NCBI RefSeq assembly: GCF_019175385.1
Contig: NC_083344.1
Location: 62,558,782 to 62,622,781 of the forward strand
Direction: 5' to 3'
Origin: Lycium barbarum
Lineage: Eukaryota > Streptophyta > Magnoliopsida > Solanales > Solanaceae
Length of the DNA stretch: 64,000 bases
In this document: positions 46,354 through 56,667 of the stretch, piece by piece
How the letters are laid out: every line of letters starts with the position of its first letter
How positions within the stretch are numbered: position 1 is the first letter of the stretch
Made by a program: the position numbers and the translations under genes
Notes under the pieces: model-generated
Seen by the model: only the letters and a program-made list of their open reading frames with translations
Told to the model about the DNA's origin: nothing
Databases searched by the model: none

Positions 46354-46650
46354 AGGCTAATAGAATTGCTCCTTAAGAATCCCCATTGTCTTGTCAGTCC
46401 CAAAGTGTCCCATCAATCCCCCATTGTATGCCTCCCTCACAAACAACTCCCTCCAAGAGCTTATGGGCACACAAAGTCACTTGTTCTTGAACAAGAAACC
46501 AGCAAACTTAGAATAGGGAGTAGAAGATCTATCCCTAAGACACCTTTCCCTTTCCCATTCTTCACATTGTAGAAAGATTTGTGCAAAGATGGGGTCCTCG
46601 GGATACAATGTCTTCAAGCTCTCAAAACCCATCAATTTGGAAGACAAAGT
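46354..46650 (-). pseudogene. pol: Integrase N-part and RNase H junction of element F
   Basis: In minus sense the frame reads SSKLMGFESLKTLYPEDPIF, FAGFLFKNK, then SWRELFVREAY and GHFGTDKT up to the G insertion. This is the stretch missing from the F piece at 42726, so removing G rejoins it. H cuts it at 46651. The same stretch is present in H at 48240-48560, which confirms the alignment. Confidence 0.88.
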
Positions 46651-47274
46651 TGATGCAAGAATGGAAACGAAAACAAAAATAAAATGCAAGAAATAAAAGA
46701 GATAGATAATTTGACACAAATTAGACTCAATTTAGCAACCTAAGTTATAGAAAACTAAAACCTCTAAATTTAAGAACAAGAAGCAACGAAATTCTTAGGA
46801 AGATCAAGAGGGATTAGAATCCCTAATAACGTATCCTCTCAACAATTTACCCAATACAAGGCTATGCAATCACTCAACTCTCAAGAGTTACAATATCCAA
46901 ATATCAAGTAATAGTAATCAAAATAGTCTAAATTTTCTAAATGAAAGAAACTACTATTTATACTAAAGCTCAAAAGAAGACAACTACATTATTACACTTC
47001 TACCCTTAATGAAGTAAGGGCCTTGTTTGGGTGTCTTCTTTTGGGAAAAGAACTTGAAATTGTAAATCTTCAAGTTATAGCCACATTGCAAAAATGGCCA
47101 TCTTCAACCCTCTTCTCCAAACCATCCTCCCATGCTATCATGAATACTTGAAATCCCCAGGAAGGTTTTAGAATGTATTCAAGTATGTCCCTCCTCATGA
47201 ACAATGCTTGCATAGCTTGAAGTTCCCTCACTTGGCTCCTTGTAAAAGGCCTTGATGCCACTTGGATTGTATCA
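46651..47274 (-). repeat. 3' LTR of element H
   Basis: The segment is 624 bp, from TGATGCAAGAATGG on the left to GGATTGTATCA on the right. In sense it starts TGATACAATCC right after the purine tract AAGAAGGGGAGAA (47275-47287). The first 200 bases encode the polyprotein tail RPFTRSQVRELQAMQALF. Confidence 0.87.
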
Positions 47275-48421
47275 TTCTCCCCTTCTTGAAGAGAATTTGT
47301 CCTCAAATTTAAGGGATCATCATCTTGCACAACCATAGGAGGGAGATCACACACATTGAAGGTGTTATAAACTTGATATTCGGGTGGAAGATCAATTTTG
47401 TATGCATTATCATTGAGTCATTCAAGTACTTCAAATGGACCATCTCCTCTAGGCATCAACTTGGTCTTCCTTTTGTTGGGAAACCTCTTTTTTGGGAATG
47501 TACTCAAACCCAATCACCCGGATCAAGCACAACTCGTTTGCGGCCCTTGTTTGCTCTCTTGGCCGTTTTTTGGTTCTTTTTCTCTAGGTGAAGCCTCACC
47601 TTCTCATGTAATTTCTTCATGGCCTTGGCTCAATTGTTGCCATCTAAACTCAACACAATATCATGAGACAAAGGGGTTAGATCTAAAGGGGTTAGGGGGT
47701 TAAAACCATAAACCACATCAAAAGGTGAGATGCCAATAGTGATATGAATGACTCTATTGTAAGCAAATTCAACTGAAGGCAATTGTTCTTCCCAACATTC
47801 TAGTTACCTTTTAACCATGGCCCTAAGCATAGAACCCAAGGTCCTATTGACAACTTCAGTTTGGTCATCGGTTTGTGGGTGACAAGAGGTAGAAAATAAC
47901 AATTTAGTACCAAGTCGTCCCCACAATTCTTTCCAAAAGTGGCTAAGGAATTTGGGATCCCTATCGCTCACTATGGTTTTGGGAATACCTTGAAACTTTA
48001 CCACATGCTCAACAAACAAAGATGCAACATGAGGATCATCATCAACTTTATGACAAGCAATGAAATGAGCCATTTTAGAAAATCGATCAATAACAACAAA
48101 GATGTTATCTTTACCCCTTTTAGTTCTAGGGAAACCCAACACAAAATCCATCGAAATATCAACCCAAGGTTGTTGAGGGGTGGGTAGAGGGGTATACAAA
48201 CCATGGGGAAGAAGTCTATACTTGGCACCACGACACTCAATGCATTGGCCACAAATCTTTGCTACATACCTCCGTATATGAGGCCAATATAATTGCTCCT
48301 CAAGAATCCCCAAAGTTTTATCAATTCCAAAATGTCCCATCAATCCCCCACTGTATGCCTCCCTCATAAATAATTCCCTCCAAGAGCTCATGGGCATACA
48401 AAAATGTTTGTTTTTTAGCAA
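47070..48421 (-). pseudogene. pol: Integrase of element H, reading into the 3' LTR
   Basis: The zinc-binding part ([20 protein letters not shown]) is followed by the core with all three acidic residues: [25 protein letters not shown] and [13 protein letters not shown] stop at 47804-47806 is followed by EFAYNRVIHITIG and a broken DWV-HFRK region with a frameshift near 47500. The C-terminal tail runs EYQVHNTFNVCDLPPM, LRTNSLQEGEN (the purine tract), then RPFTRSQVRELQ inside the LTR, ending at 47070. There is no chromodomain. The LTR overlap is the reason for the CRM-like label. Confidence 0.9.
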
Positions 48422-49165
48422 GAAAGCATCAAACCTCTAATAGGGAGTAGAAGACCTATCCCTAATCCACCTCTATCTTTCCCATTCTTCATAACCTAGA
48501 AAGATTTTGGCAAAGATGGGGTCCTCGAGATACAATGTCTTCAAGCTTTCAAAACCCATCAATTTTGAAGACAAGGTATTAATAAAAACATGTTTCCTCG
48601 ATAGGGCATCCGCCACTACATTCTCCTTTCCCTTTTTGTATTGGATTACATAAGGGATGGTTTCAAGGAATTCAACCCATTTAGCATGCCTTTTCTTCAA
48701 CTTTCCTTAGGCCTTAAGGTGCTTTAAGGACTCATGGTCGGTCCTAATCACAAACTCTTTAGGACACAAGTAGTGTTTCCAATTACCCAAACCTCTAATC
48801 GAAGCATACAATTCAAGATCATAGTTGGAGTAATTCAACGTCGCACCCTTAAGCTCTTCACTAAAATAGGCAATGGGTTTTTGGTCTTGCATCAAAACGC
48901 CACCATTACCTACTTTACTAGCATCACATTCAATTTCAAAGATTTTGTCAAAATCGGGTAATTGCAACAACGGTGCGGAGCTAAGCATTTGTTTTAGAGT
49001 TTCAAAAGCCTTTGCTTGCTCCACACCCCAAGAAAAAGGTTCGTCCTTTCGGATTACCTCGGTCAAAGTAGCGGCTATGGTACTAAACCCCTTAACAAAC
49101 CACCTATAAAAACTAGACAATCCATGAAAATTTCTAATATCAACAATCGATTTAGGAGTTGGCTA
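48422..49165 (-). pseudogene. pol: RT C-end and RNase H of element H
   Basis: After a TAG at 49163-49165 the frame continues [17 protein letters not shown], then [21 protein letters not shown]. RNase H follows: [41 protein letters not shown] and [13 protein letters not shown] stop at 48707-48709 comes where relatives have Gln. Then HAKWVEFLETIPYVIQYKKGKENVVADALSRKH carries the RNase H end. Further stops are at 48473-48475 and 48437-48439. All are in one frame. Confidence 0.9.
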
Positions 49166-50299
49166 ATTCTTAATAGCGTCTATTTTGGATTCATCAACCT
49201 CAACGCCCCTTGAACTCACAAAAAAACCCAAGAAAATAAATTCATCAACACAAAAAGAGCATTTATCAACATTAGCATAAAGTTGTTCTTGTCTAAGCAC
49301 TTCAAACACACATTTCAAGTAAATAACATGCTCATCCATGGTTTTACTATACACCAAAATATCATCAAAGTAAACAACCATGAATTTGCCAATAAAATGT
49401 TTCATCACATGATTCATCAAGCGCATCAAAGTACTAAGAGCATTAGTGAGACCAAAAGGCATCACACACCATTCATATAGACCAAACTTGGTCTTGAATG
49501 CGGCTTTCCACTCATCTCCGGGTTTCATCCGAATTTGATGATACCCACTTCTAAGATTTATCTTAGAGAATATGCATGAAGCATTCAACTCATCAAGCAT
49601 GTCATCAAGACGAGGTATGGGATGACGATACTTTACCATTATCTTGTTGATGGCTCGATAATCAACACACATGCGCCATGATCCATCTTTCTTTGGCACC
49701 AAGATCATGGGCACGTCACATGGACTCATACTTTCTCGCACAACTCCCTTTTCAAGGAGCTCATCCACTTGCCTTTGAAGCTCCTTAGTGTCATTCGGGT
49801 CGGCTCTATAAGCCGGTTTGTTTGGCAATTGAGAACCCGGGATGAAATCAATTTTGTGTTCAATTCCCCTCAAGGGTGGTAATCCCTTTGGGAGTTCCGT
49901 TGGGAACACATCATCAAAATCCTGCAAAAGAGAAGAAATAGAACTAGGAAAAGAAGGGGTTAGTTCATTAGTGTGCAATGCATAGTCCCTATGCATGAGG
50001 AGAATCACCGGTTGATGCTCCTCTAATTCCTCCATGATTTCCCTAAAGTTTGCCAAGAGGGACACCTTGGCCTTTCCCCTTGACTCTCTTGACTTCACAC
50101 TTCCTTCTTAAGAACCAGTCTCATCAATATTCCCTTGTACCACCATGTTTGATTGCAATTCTCCCTTGCCCTTCTCTTTCAACTCTCTCATTTTATGATA
50201 GACCTCACCAACTTGAAGAGGAGACATTGGGCGCATCACGTGTTTGACCCCATTGTGGACAAGTGTATATCGATTGGTTGTACCATCATGATTTGTTGA
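49166..50299 (-). pseudogene. pol: Spacer and reverse transcriptase of element H
   Basis: The spacer after protease contains a TAA at 50108-50110, then KSRESRGKAKVSLL. RT starts FPSSISSLLQDFDDVFPTELP. The motifs are KDGSWRMCVDYRAINK, FSKINLRSGYHQIRMKPGDEW, FGLTNALSTLMRLMN and the catalytic [13 protein letters not shown] (49349-49378 region). It ends VDESKIDAIKN at the TAG. This is the best-preserved CRM-like RT in the window. Confidence 0.92.
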
Positions 50300-50959
50300 C
50301 CTATCATATTGCCAAGGTCACCCAAGTAGAAGGTGACAAGCTTGCATAGGAACTACGTCACATAGGATCTCATCTTGATACTTCCCAACATTGAATTTGA
50401 TAATACCTTGTCGGGTCACCTTCAATTCTCCATATTCATTGAGCCAATGAAGTTTGTAAGGATGGTCATGACGGGTAGTGGAGAGTTTCAAGAAATCAAC
50501 TAGAGTCGTACTTGCAGCATTCTGACAACTCTCACTATCAATGATCATGATACACACATTTTGATTGATGATACACTTGGAATGAAAAAGGTTCTCCCGT
50601 TGACTAGGATCATCCATGGCTTTGCTTAGCATTGTCTGCCAGACCACATAGTTTGGGATAGTGACCTCTCCTTCTTGAGGCTTAGCCATACATGTCAATA
50701 TCCTCCTAGATAAGTAAAGTGGTAAAATGCACTCATCATCACCCTCTATATCCCCTTCAGCACTACCAAGTTGTTCATTCTCATGATCGCCCTCGTCATC
50801 TCCTTCCTTAGATTCTTCCTCATCCTCACTACAAGTGTCTCTCAAAATAAATGCTCTACGATTAGGGCATTCACCTGGTCTATGACCGAAGGTATGACAT
50901 TTAAAACATTTTATAGGAGTTTTCGTTCCTCCATCTTTTGGAACAAACTATGGAGGTTG
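50300..50959 (-). pseudogene. gag-pol: gag zinc knuckle and protease of element H
   Basis: Next to the E insertion lies a CCHC knuckle, KCFKCHTFGHRPGECPNR (about 50847-50908), with all ligands present. An acidic stretch follows (DEEESKEGDDEGDHENE). The protease part shows LFHSKCIINQNVCIMIIDSESCQNAAS, where DSES takes the place of the usual DSGS, and ends CDVVPMQACHLLLG. A TGA at 50318-50320 follows where relatives have Arg. The upstream gag lies beyond E at 59334-60382. Confidence 0.88.
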
Positions 50960-53900
50960 TGTCACGACCCAACCCCGTAGGCCGCGACTCGTGTCCGAGC
51001 AGGACACCTTACGTACCCAATAACCCCAAACCAACATATAAATTAGATACGCATATATAAAAGCAAAACGGAGTCGCAAGCTATCGTACATAAGCAGATG
51101 TAGGGCACGAAAGCCGATAAGGCCGTCAAAAAATACATATTCTCAGAACATATATACACAACCCACGTATGTGTCTACAGACCTCTACAAACAATACTAA
51201 CAGAAACATAAGACGGGACAGGGCCCCGTCATACCCCTGAATAAATATATACATATGTGATAGAAAAGTCTATACCAAAATATGGCTCCGGACAAAGGAG
51301 CACTCCAAAACAGCAGAGCAGATATCCTAAGCGGGCGGATCTCTGAAGTGGGTATCTGTACCTGCGCGGCATAAAAACGCAGCCCCCGAAGAAAGGGGGT
51401 CAGTATGGAATATGTACTGTGTATGTAAAGCATGAAGTACAGTAAACAAAATGACAACCGGAACAGAAAGTACAGAAAATGAGTGCAAAGTCCAGAATAT
51501 CAAAATTCATACTTACAAAACATAAATAGTGTATGCAGAAACATATATCAAATCCGGCCCCAATACGGGACTCGGTGAACAGAACGTGGCGCCACCCCAT
51601 CACTGGCGCCACAACACATCATACTTCAGAGTAGGGAATAGCTCCGTAACATATCATAACATATCAGATGGCCATATCATATCATATCATATCATATCAC
51701 AAACATCAGAACATAGATGTACATGGCACATCATACTCCGGACCCATGTACATGTCATACCTGCCCCCTCACATCGAGGCACGGCGAACAATGCAGTGGA
51801 ATACGCTTGATAACAAATCCTGGCCCGGGCTCAGTGAAAGAAGCATTGAGGCATCCACGAGCAGAGTAGTGAGAAACCAAATGCAGGGTAAAGTATAAAA
51901 ACATTTACACAGACTCGATCGAAGAACCCAAACAATAGATCATTAGAAAGACGTCAGACGATAATCGTAGTGCATACCTTTCGGATGTCACGGTGGATTA
52001 TGTCAGAACAGAACTTCCGGATTCGTGGTACATATCAAAACATTTCATAGGACTTAATGGAATATTTCAAACAGTTGTCGTTTAGGAATTAGAAGAGCAG
52101 CCAAGCGTTTGCTTTAGATATCGTTCGTAAAACAATTCAATAGCACAATAGAAGTGGATTCGGAAATAGTGGGCCCGCCTCGGGTCAACCGAGGTGGCGG
52201 GCACAAATTATGTGTAATAAACTTTATGGAGTCGCTTATGAGGGTTTTAAGGTAATCGGATTTTATTTACACAAGTTCTAGGTATTTAGACAACTTTTCT
52301 AACCATTTGCAACAGAATTAGTTCAATTCCACTGAATGGAACAAGGACAAGTTTAGACGCAGGTTCCGAAGAGTAGAGTAGTCCCCGAGGTCCAAATTAA
52401 AACCTAATACATCTAGGACATGCCAAGAGAAGGAAAGGTGGCGCTTTACATACCTTTCTTGCCTTTTACGCTCGCCAAACCTCAAATCCCGTTTCGTCCG
52501 AAACCTACAAATGGTCACATCTACCAAATGTTACTATAAGGCTTTTGGCATCCAATCTTGAATTAGTACTTGTCTACCGAAATTTCGGCAGCACCTCCCC
52601 TATAAATACGACACCCCGAGAATTCAACTCGGCCAAAATAATTCAACAACAACCCAACAACAACACCAACAACAACAACAACAATCACTACAAATCACAA
52701 TGTGTCACAATTAGACTTCTTTCCAACATAATGCAATAGCTTTCATTCCGACTTCGCATTTTCAAATCAATACCAACATGCTCATATTCATTACTAATCA
52801 AGATCACCACAATATAATTCGGAAACATTTCATATCATTTCTACAATATATTCACAAGATATACAAAATACACAAACTTTCCACCAAAACCATAATTCAT
52901 CCGAAACCTCTAATTTTCGACATAAATATCCATAACACATTTTCATCCTCCAATTTCATTAACAATAATCATAATTCGTGCCTTAACAATTTCATTTTTC
53001 ATAATTACATAAATTTACCATAAAATCACAAAACTTCCCATAACAACTTAACAACCAATCTTTCATGCTAATATGGACTAGCATCCTTCTAAATTCACCA
53101 ACCAACATAACAATTCACATATAGCTATTTCATAATTTTTATTTCCGTAATGAAGTCGAAATTAATACTAACAACATCAATAGCAACATCCTCCACATTC
53201 TACAAGTTAACTACATTTATTTTCATCCAAAATTCTCTTCAAATCTCATTCCATAATTCACAATACCAACGGACGAATTTATATCGCTATTTTTCCCGTT
53301 CTAATCCGTTAATACTTTAAATAATCTTGTTAGCAATGAAAAGGAGCCTTATCCATACCTTAAGAATTCAGCCACCACGTTATCACCCTCCTCCTTGGTT
53401 GATTGTTACCTCAAATTGAAGACAACGCGACATACAACACTTTTGTCTTCATGGACTTCGGGATTCGGGGCTCGGATTTTGATCAAAATTGATTTTTCTT
53501 CTTTCCAATGCTCTTTTCTCTCTCTCTCCAGAACTTTCTGGTCTTCTTTGAATGAATAATGGGGAGAAAGACCTGGAATTTCATTTAAAAGGGTGTGGGT
53601 AATTGGCCTAACCCGGTTGGGCCCGAGTTGGGCCTAGCCCACTGTCCTTTCGACCTTAAAACGTCCATATCTCCTTGTACCGACGTCACCTGTGAACCCA
53701 CGATCTATGGTTGGAAAGCTAATTCAATTATCTACAACCTCTATTTCTTGGTAATCTTCCAAATTCCAAACCTATAATACCGTTTTTGCCCCTCAAAATC
53801 AGGTCACCCAAAAACGTTTTCTTAAAAATATTCGTTTGGAGGGCTTCCACTTTGATTTGGCCCAAGGGTCCTTCATGAGTTGTGTTTAACTTTACATATG

Positions 53901-53995
53901 TGATTCATATAACTTTTCACATGTTCCAAAAAAATATCGATGTGTGGGCCCCACAGCAGCAAATAATCCGACGTTCAAAAATACGGGATATAACA
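50960..53995 (-). repeat. LTR of element E, left copy (3' LTR in element sense)
   Basis: The segment is 3036 bp, from TGTCACGACCCAACCCC to ACGGGATATAACA. It includes a CATAT repeat at 51673-51699 and the reversed core promoter (palindrome 52577-52588, TATAAATA 52601-52608). The part at about 53270-53640 is absent from the right copy. No gene is supported. Confidence 0.94.
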
Positions 53996-54030
53996 TCCTC
54001 CCCCCTTTAGAACATTCGTCCTCGAATGTT
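53996..54030 (-). other. Polypurine tract and hairpin of element E
   Basis: In element sense the hairpin AACATTCG-AGGA-CGAATGTT (54011-54030) is followed by TAAAGGGGGGAGGA (53996-54009), touching the LTR. Confidence 0.9.
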
Positions 54031-54593
54031 CAACTGGCCTCATGGGGTGTTATAATACTTCGGGACGGTCCCTCAAATAGTTATACTTCAAGAGGTCTCT
54101 TTCTTTCCTTTAAAATTTTTCAAATGTTACAATTGCCATCCCCTTTTTCGTACTCACTTTCTCTCCATTCCCGAACATCGTGATACTAGGACTTTCCAGC
54201 CTTGACTAGTGGTGGGGCTAGTATCAGTCTACTTTGTAATATTTGTACCATGTCTTTCGCTTTGTTTCTCAAATTCTGTTCAGTTAATATCTTTCATACC
54301 TCGCGACACTGGCTGCTGAGTTCCACCTGCCGGTCGGTACAGTCATGAATGGGGTGTCATATGCACATTTATACCTTTCCTACCATTTCTCTTACAAAAC
54401 ATTTCCCAAACGCTTATTTAAACCTACTCTCATTCCCAAGCTACATTGCGCTATCTTCTTCCTTACCGGCGTATCTTGCCTTAATCTACCCGACTTCTCG
54501 AGGGTTTCTAATCACTTCACATATTCTAATTTCTTTTAGGTTACCCCAAATTCCCATCTGTCTCTTATACTCACACTTATGAAAATTTTAGTA
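54031..54593 (-). other. 3' untranslated internal region of element E
   Basis: No domain is recognised on either strand. The part nearest the 5S segment matches D (GGAATTTGGGGTAACCTAAA in element sense). A short plus-strand frame at 54345-54582 has no family features. Confidence 0.6.
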
Positions 54594-54699
54594 TACTTCC
54601 CAGGGGTCACCCATCCCAGAATTTCTCTGGCCCTAGCACGCTTAAACTCGAAACTTTAGTGCATTTCGGCACGTTAACATTGACATAATTGCATCGACT
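54594..54699 (-). other. 5S rRNA-derived segment in element E
   Basis: In minus sense it has TTAAGCGTGCT (box A region, 54635-54645) and GGATGGGTGACC then CCTGGGAAGT (box C region, 54595-54616), with the same 29-base spacing as D and 5S. One base is missing between the two parts of the box C region compared with D. The 5' part is more diverged. Flanks on both sides match those in D, so both copies descend from one capture. Confidence 0.85.
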
Positions 54700-54920
54700 T
54701 CCCCACACAACTTTTCTCACACAGTCTAGGGCAAGCCGGGGTCTTAACAATATCCGAATAATTATCGTAGCGGGTCCCACTCCGCTCTGAAAAGGGTCTT
54801 TTATTTCTCTAACTTAAGGAATTACCGAATTAGTCCTTTAAATCCTCAACATTCACCTTTTTATCCATAGAAATAGTTACCTCTCACGATCCTATTGCTT
54901 CGAATCTTATCCAGATTCTA

Positions 54921-56462
54921 TCAGTAATTAGGAGGGAAACTATACCACAAAATAGAGCCTAAACCTGTCAATGTATATATATTTCGAGAAAAGACCGATA
55001 ATATACCTGCATTCGCGTCTGGTGGCGCCTCCGGGTCCTGTCGACTAGTCAAGGCAAAGATTCGATGCGAAGGGCCGCTGGAACTGGGAGCTCCGCCACG
55101 GCCTCTACCGCGGTCTGCTGGTGTCGGTGTACCTTGCCCCGTGGGGCGCATAGCCACAGATGAAGATGATGAACCAATAGCTGACCTCGTAGGCTGAGCC
55201 ATACAACCCGGGCCGCCCCTATACGGACACTCTCTCAGAGCGTGGCCTTGACGTCCGCACGCAAAGCAGGCACCTGTAGCACGATAGCACTCTCCAGGGT
55301 GGTGCCTCCCGCAATAAGAACATTGAGGCATAGGTGGCCTCGACTGGCCAGAACCTCTGTCCGTCCGTGAGCCCGAAATCCTGGAGCTCTAGCCTATCCC
55401 TGAATGCCCTAGGCTATCAAACCTCCTGCCTGAAAACTGTAGAGGTGTACTCAGTGCCGACTGGGAAGGATGTCTGCTGAACTGCTGCTGCTGATGAGGC
55501 TGCATACTCCGAAACTCTCCAGAATACCCAGTCGATCTGGCCCTCTTGGGCTGGCTCTCATCCTGACTCCTATCGGGCTGACGCCCTTTATGCTGGTCCT
55601 CCATGCCCTGGGCGTGCGCCTGTATACGGGCAATATCCATCCCGGACTGAGCGGCCATCACTAAACAACTATCGATCAAATAATCATCCAGCCCCATTAT
55701 ATACCGGTGCATCCTATCAGTCATAGTAGCTACCACAGCAGGTGCATACCTAGCCAATGAGTCAAACTCCAGGCTATACTCCCGGACACTCCTACCATTC
55801 TGTCTCAATAGGAAAAATCTGTCGGCCCTAGCCCGCCGTAGCTCCGGAGGCAGAAAATGGCCAAGAAAGGCCTCAGTAAACTCGTCCCATACTGCTGGGG
55901 GAGCGCCGTCACCCCTGGACAACTCCCAGGACTCATACCAGTTAGCTGCTACATCGTATAACCGGTACGAAGCCAACTCAACTGACTCGGTCGCAGAAGC
56001 CTTAATCAAGTGTAACGTGCGCCGCATCTTTCTGATAAACTCCTCTGGATCCTCCTCGGGCTTTGTCTCGAAGAACTCTGGTGGGCTACAGGTCAGGAAC
56101 TCACGAGCTCTCGAACTGTCACGCCTGTCTGCACGGTCACCTCCCAATCCGTGCCTCTGAACCTGCCCTGCTACCAGTCTGGTCAACAACTGGACCGCAT
56201 CTCTCATAGCCCGATCCTCAGCTCCTGGCTGTGGAGCTGGAGGCTCAGGTACTGGAATCTCGGAAGCTGGTGGTGAAGCCGTCCCCCGATCCGCAGCTGC
56301 TGCAATCCCCTCTAGGTGTGGCGGTGTAGAGGAGCGCTCTACCTGGGGCAAAATCTCAGGAATAATATATGCACGGGCCCTGGTAGTCCTCTGGGTCTGG
56401 CTAGTTTCCCCCGCTGCCACTGACTTGGCCTTCTGGGCCACCGTCGCCTTTTTCGGAGGCAT
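54921..56462 (-). pseudogene. gag: gag of element E with a single in-frame stop
   Basis: One frame of 513 codons starts MPPKKATVAQKAK at 56462. The capsid shows CSPPEFFETKPEEDPEEFIRKM, APPAVWDEFTEAFLGHFLP and DSLARYAPAVVATMTDRMH. A TAG at 55389-55391 lies in the linker before the zinc region, where the alignment to B suggests Gln. Two Cys clusters follow, CSYCGRHHPGEC and the CCHC knuckle CFACGRQGHALREC. A Gly/Arg-rich stretch leads to a protease stub (VFSRNIYTLTGLGS) that lacks the catalytic Asp. The frame ends at 54921. This is the least damaged gag in the window. It could give a 357-residue capsid protein, or the full product if the stop were read through (speculative). Confidence 0.93.
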
Positions 56463-56667
56463 GACTGCAAATGTAACAATTCGTTAGGGAGGAATCATCC
56501 TGATAACACAGCTCTATCGCACGATCTAAGACAGGAAAGAAGGGTAACATCCTAAATGCCCTGTAGCCTCCTGTTTATAGGTGTGGTGAACAACACACCG
56601 ATAAACAAGACTCTACTAGACACGGTCTGTAGACATTCCGAGAACCAAACAGCTCTGATACCACTTC
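56463..56667 (-). other. Leader and PBS of element E
   Basis: The primer binding site TGGTATCAGAGC (in sense) is at 56652-56663 and the inverted repeat ATCGTGCGAT at 56516-56525. The layout is the same as in B, C, Z and D. Confidence 0.88.

Larger units (their letters stand above)
41117..46650 (-). mobile_element. Element F: CRM-like element split by solo LTR G and by H
   Basis: From left: 3' LTR (41117-41744), PPT, integrase (41745-42726), solo LTR G (42727-46348), and the rest of the integrase start and RNase H junction (46354-46650), cut by H at 46651. The remainder of F would lie beyond the H 5' end, outside the window. F is inserted in the RNase H of P. Confidence 0.88.
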
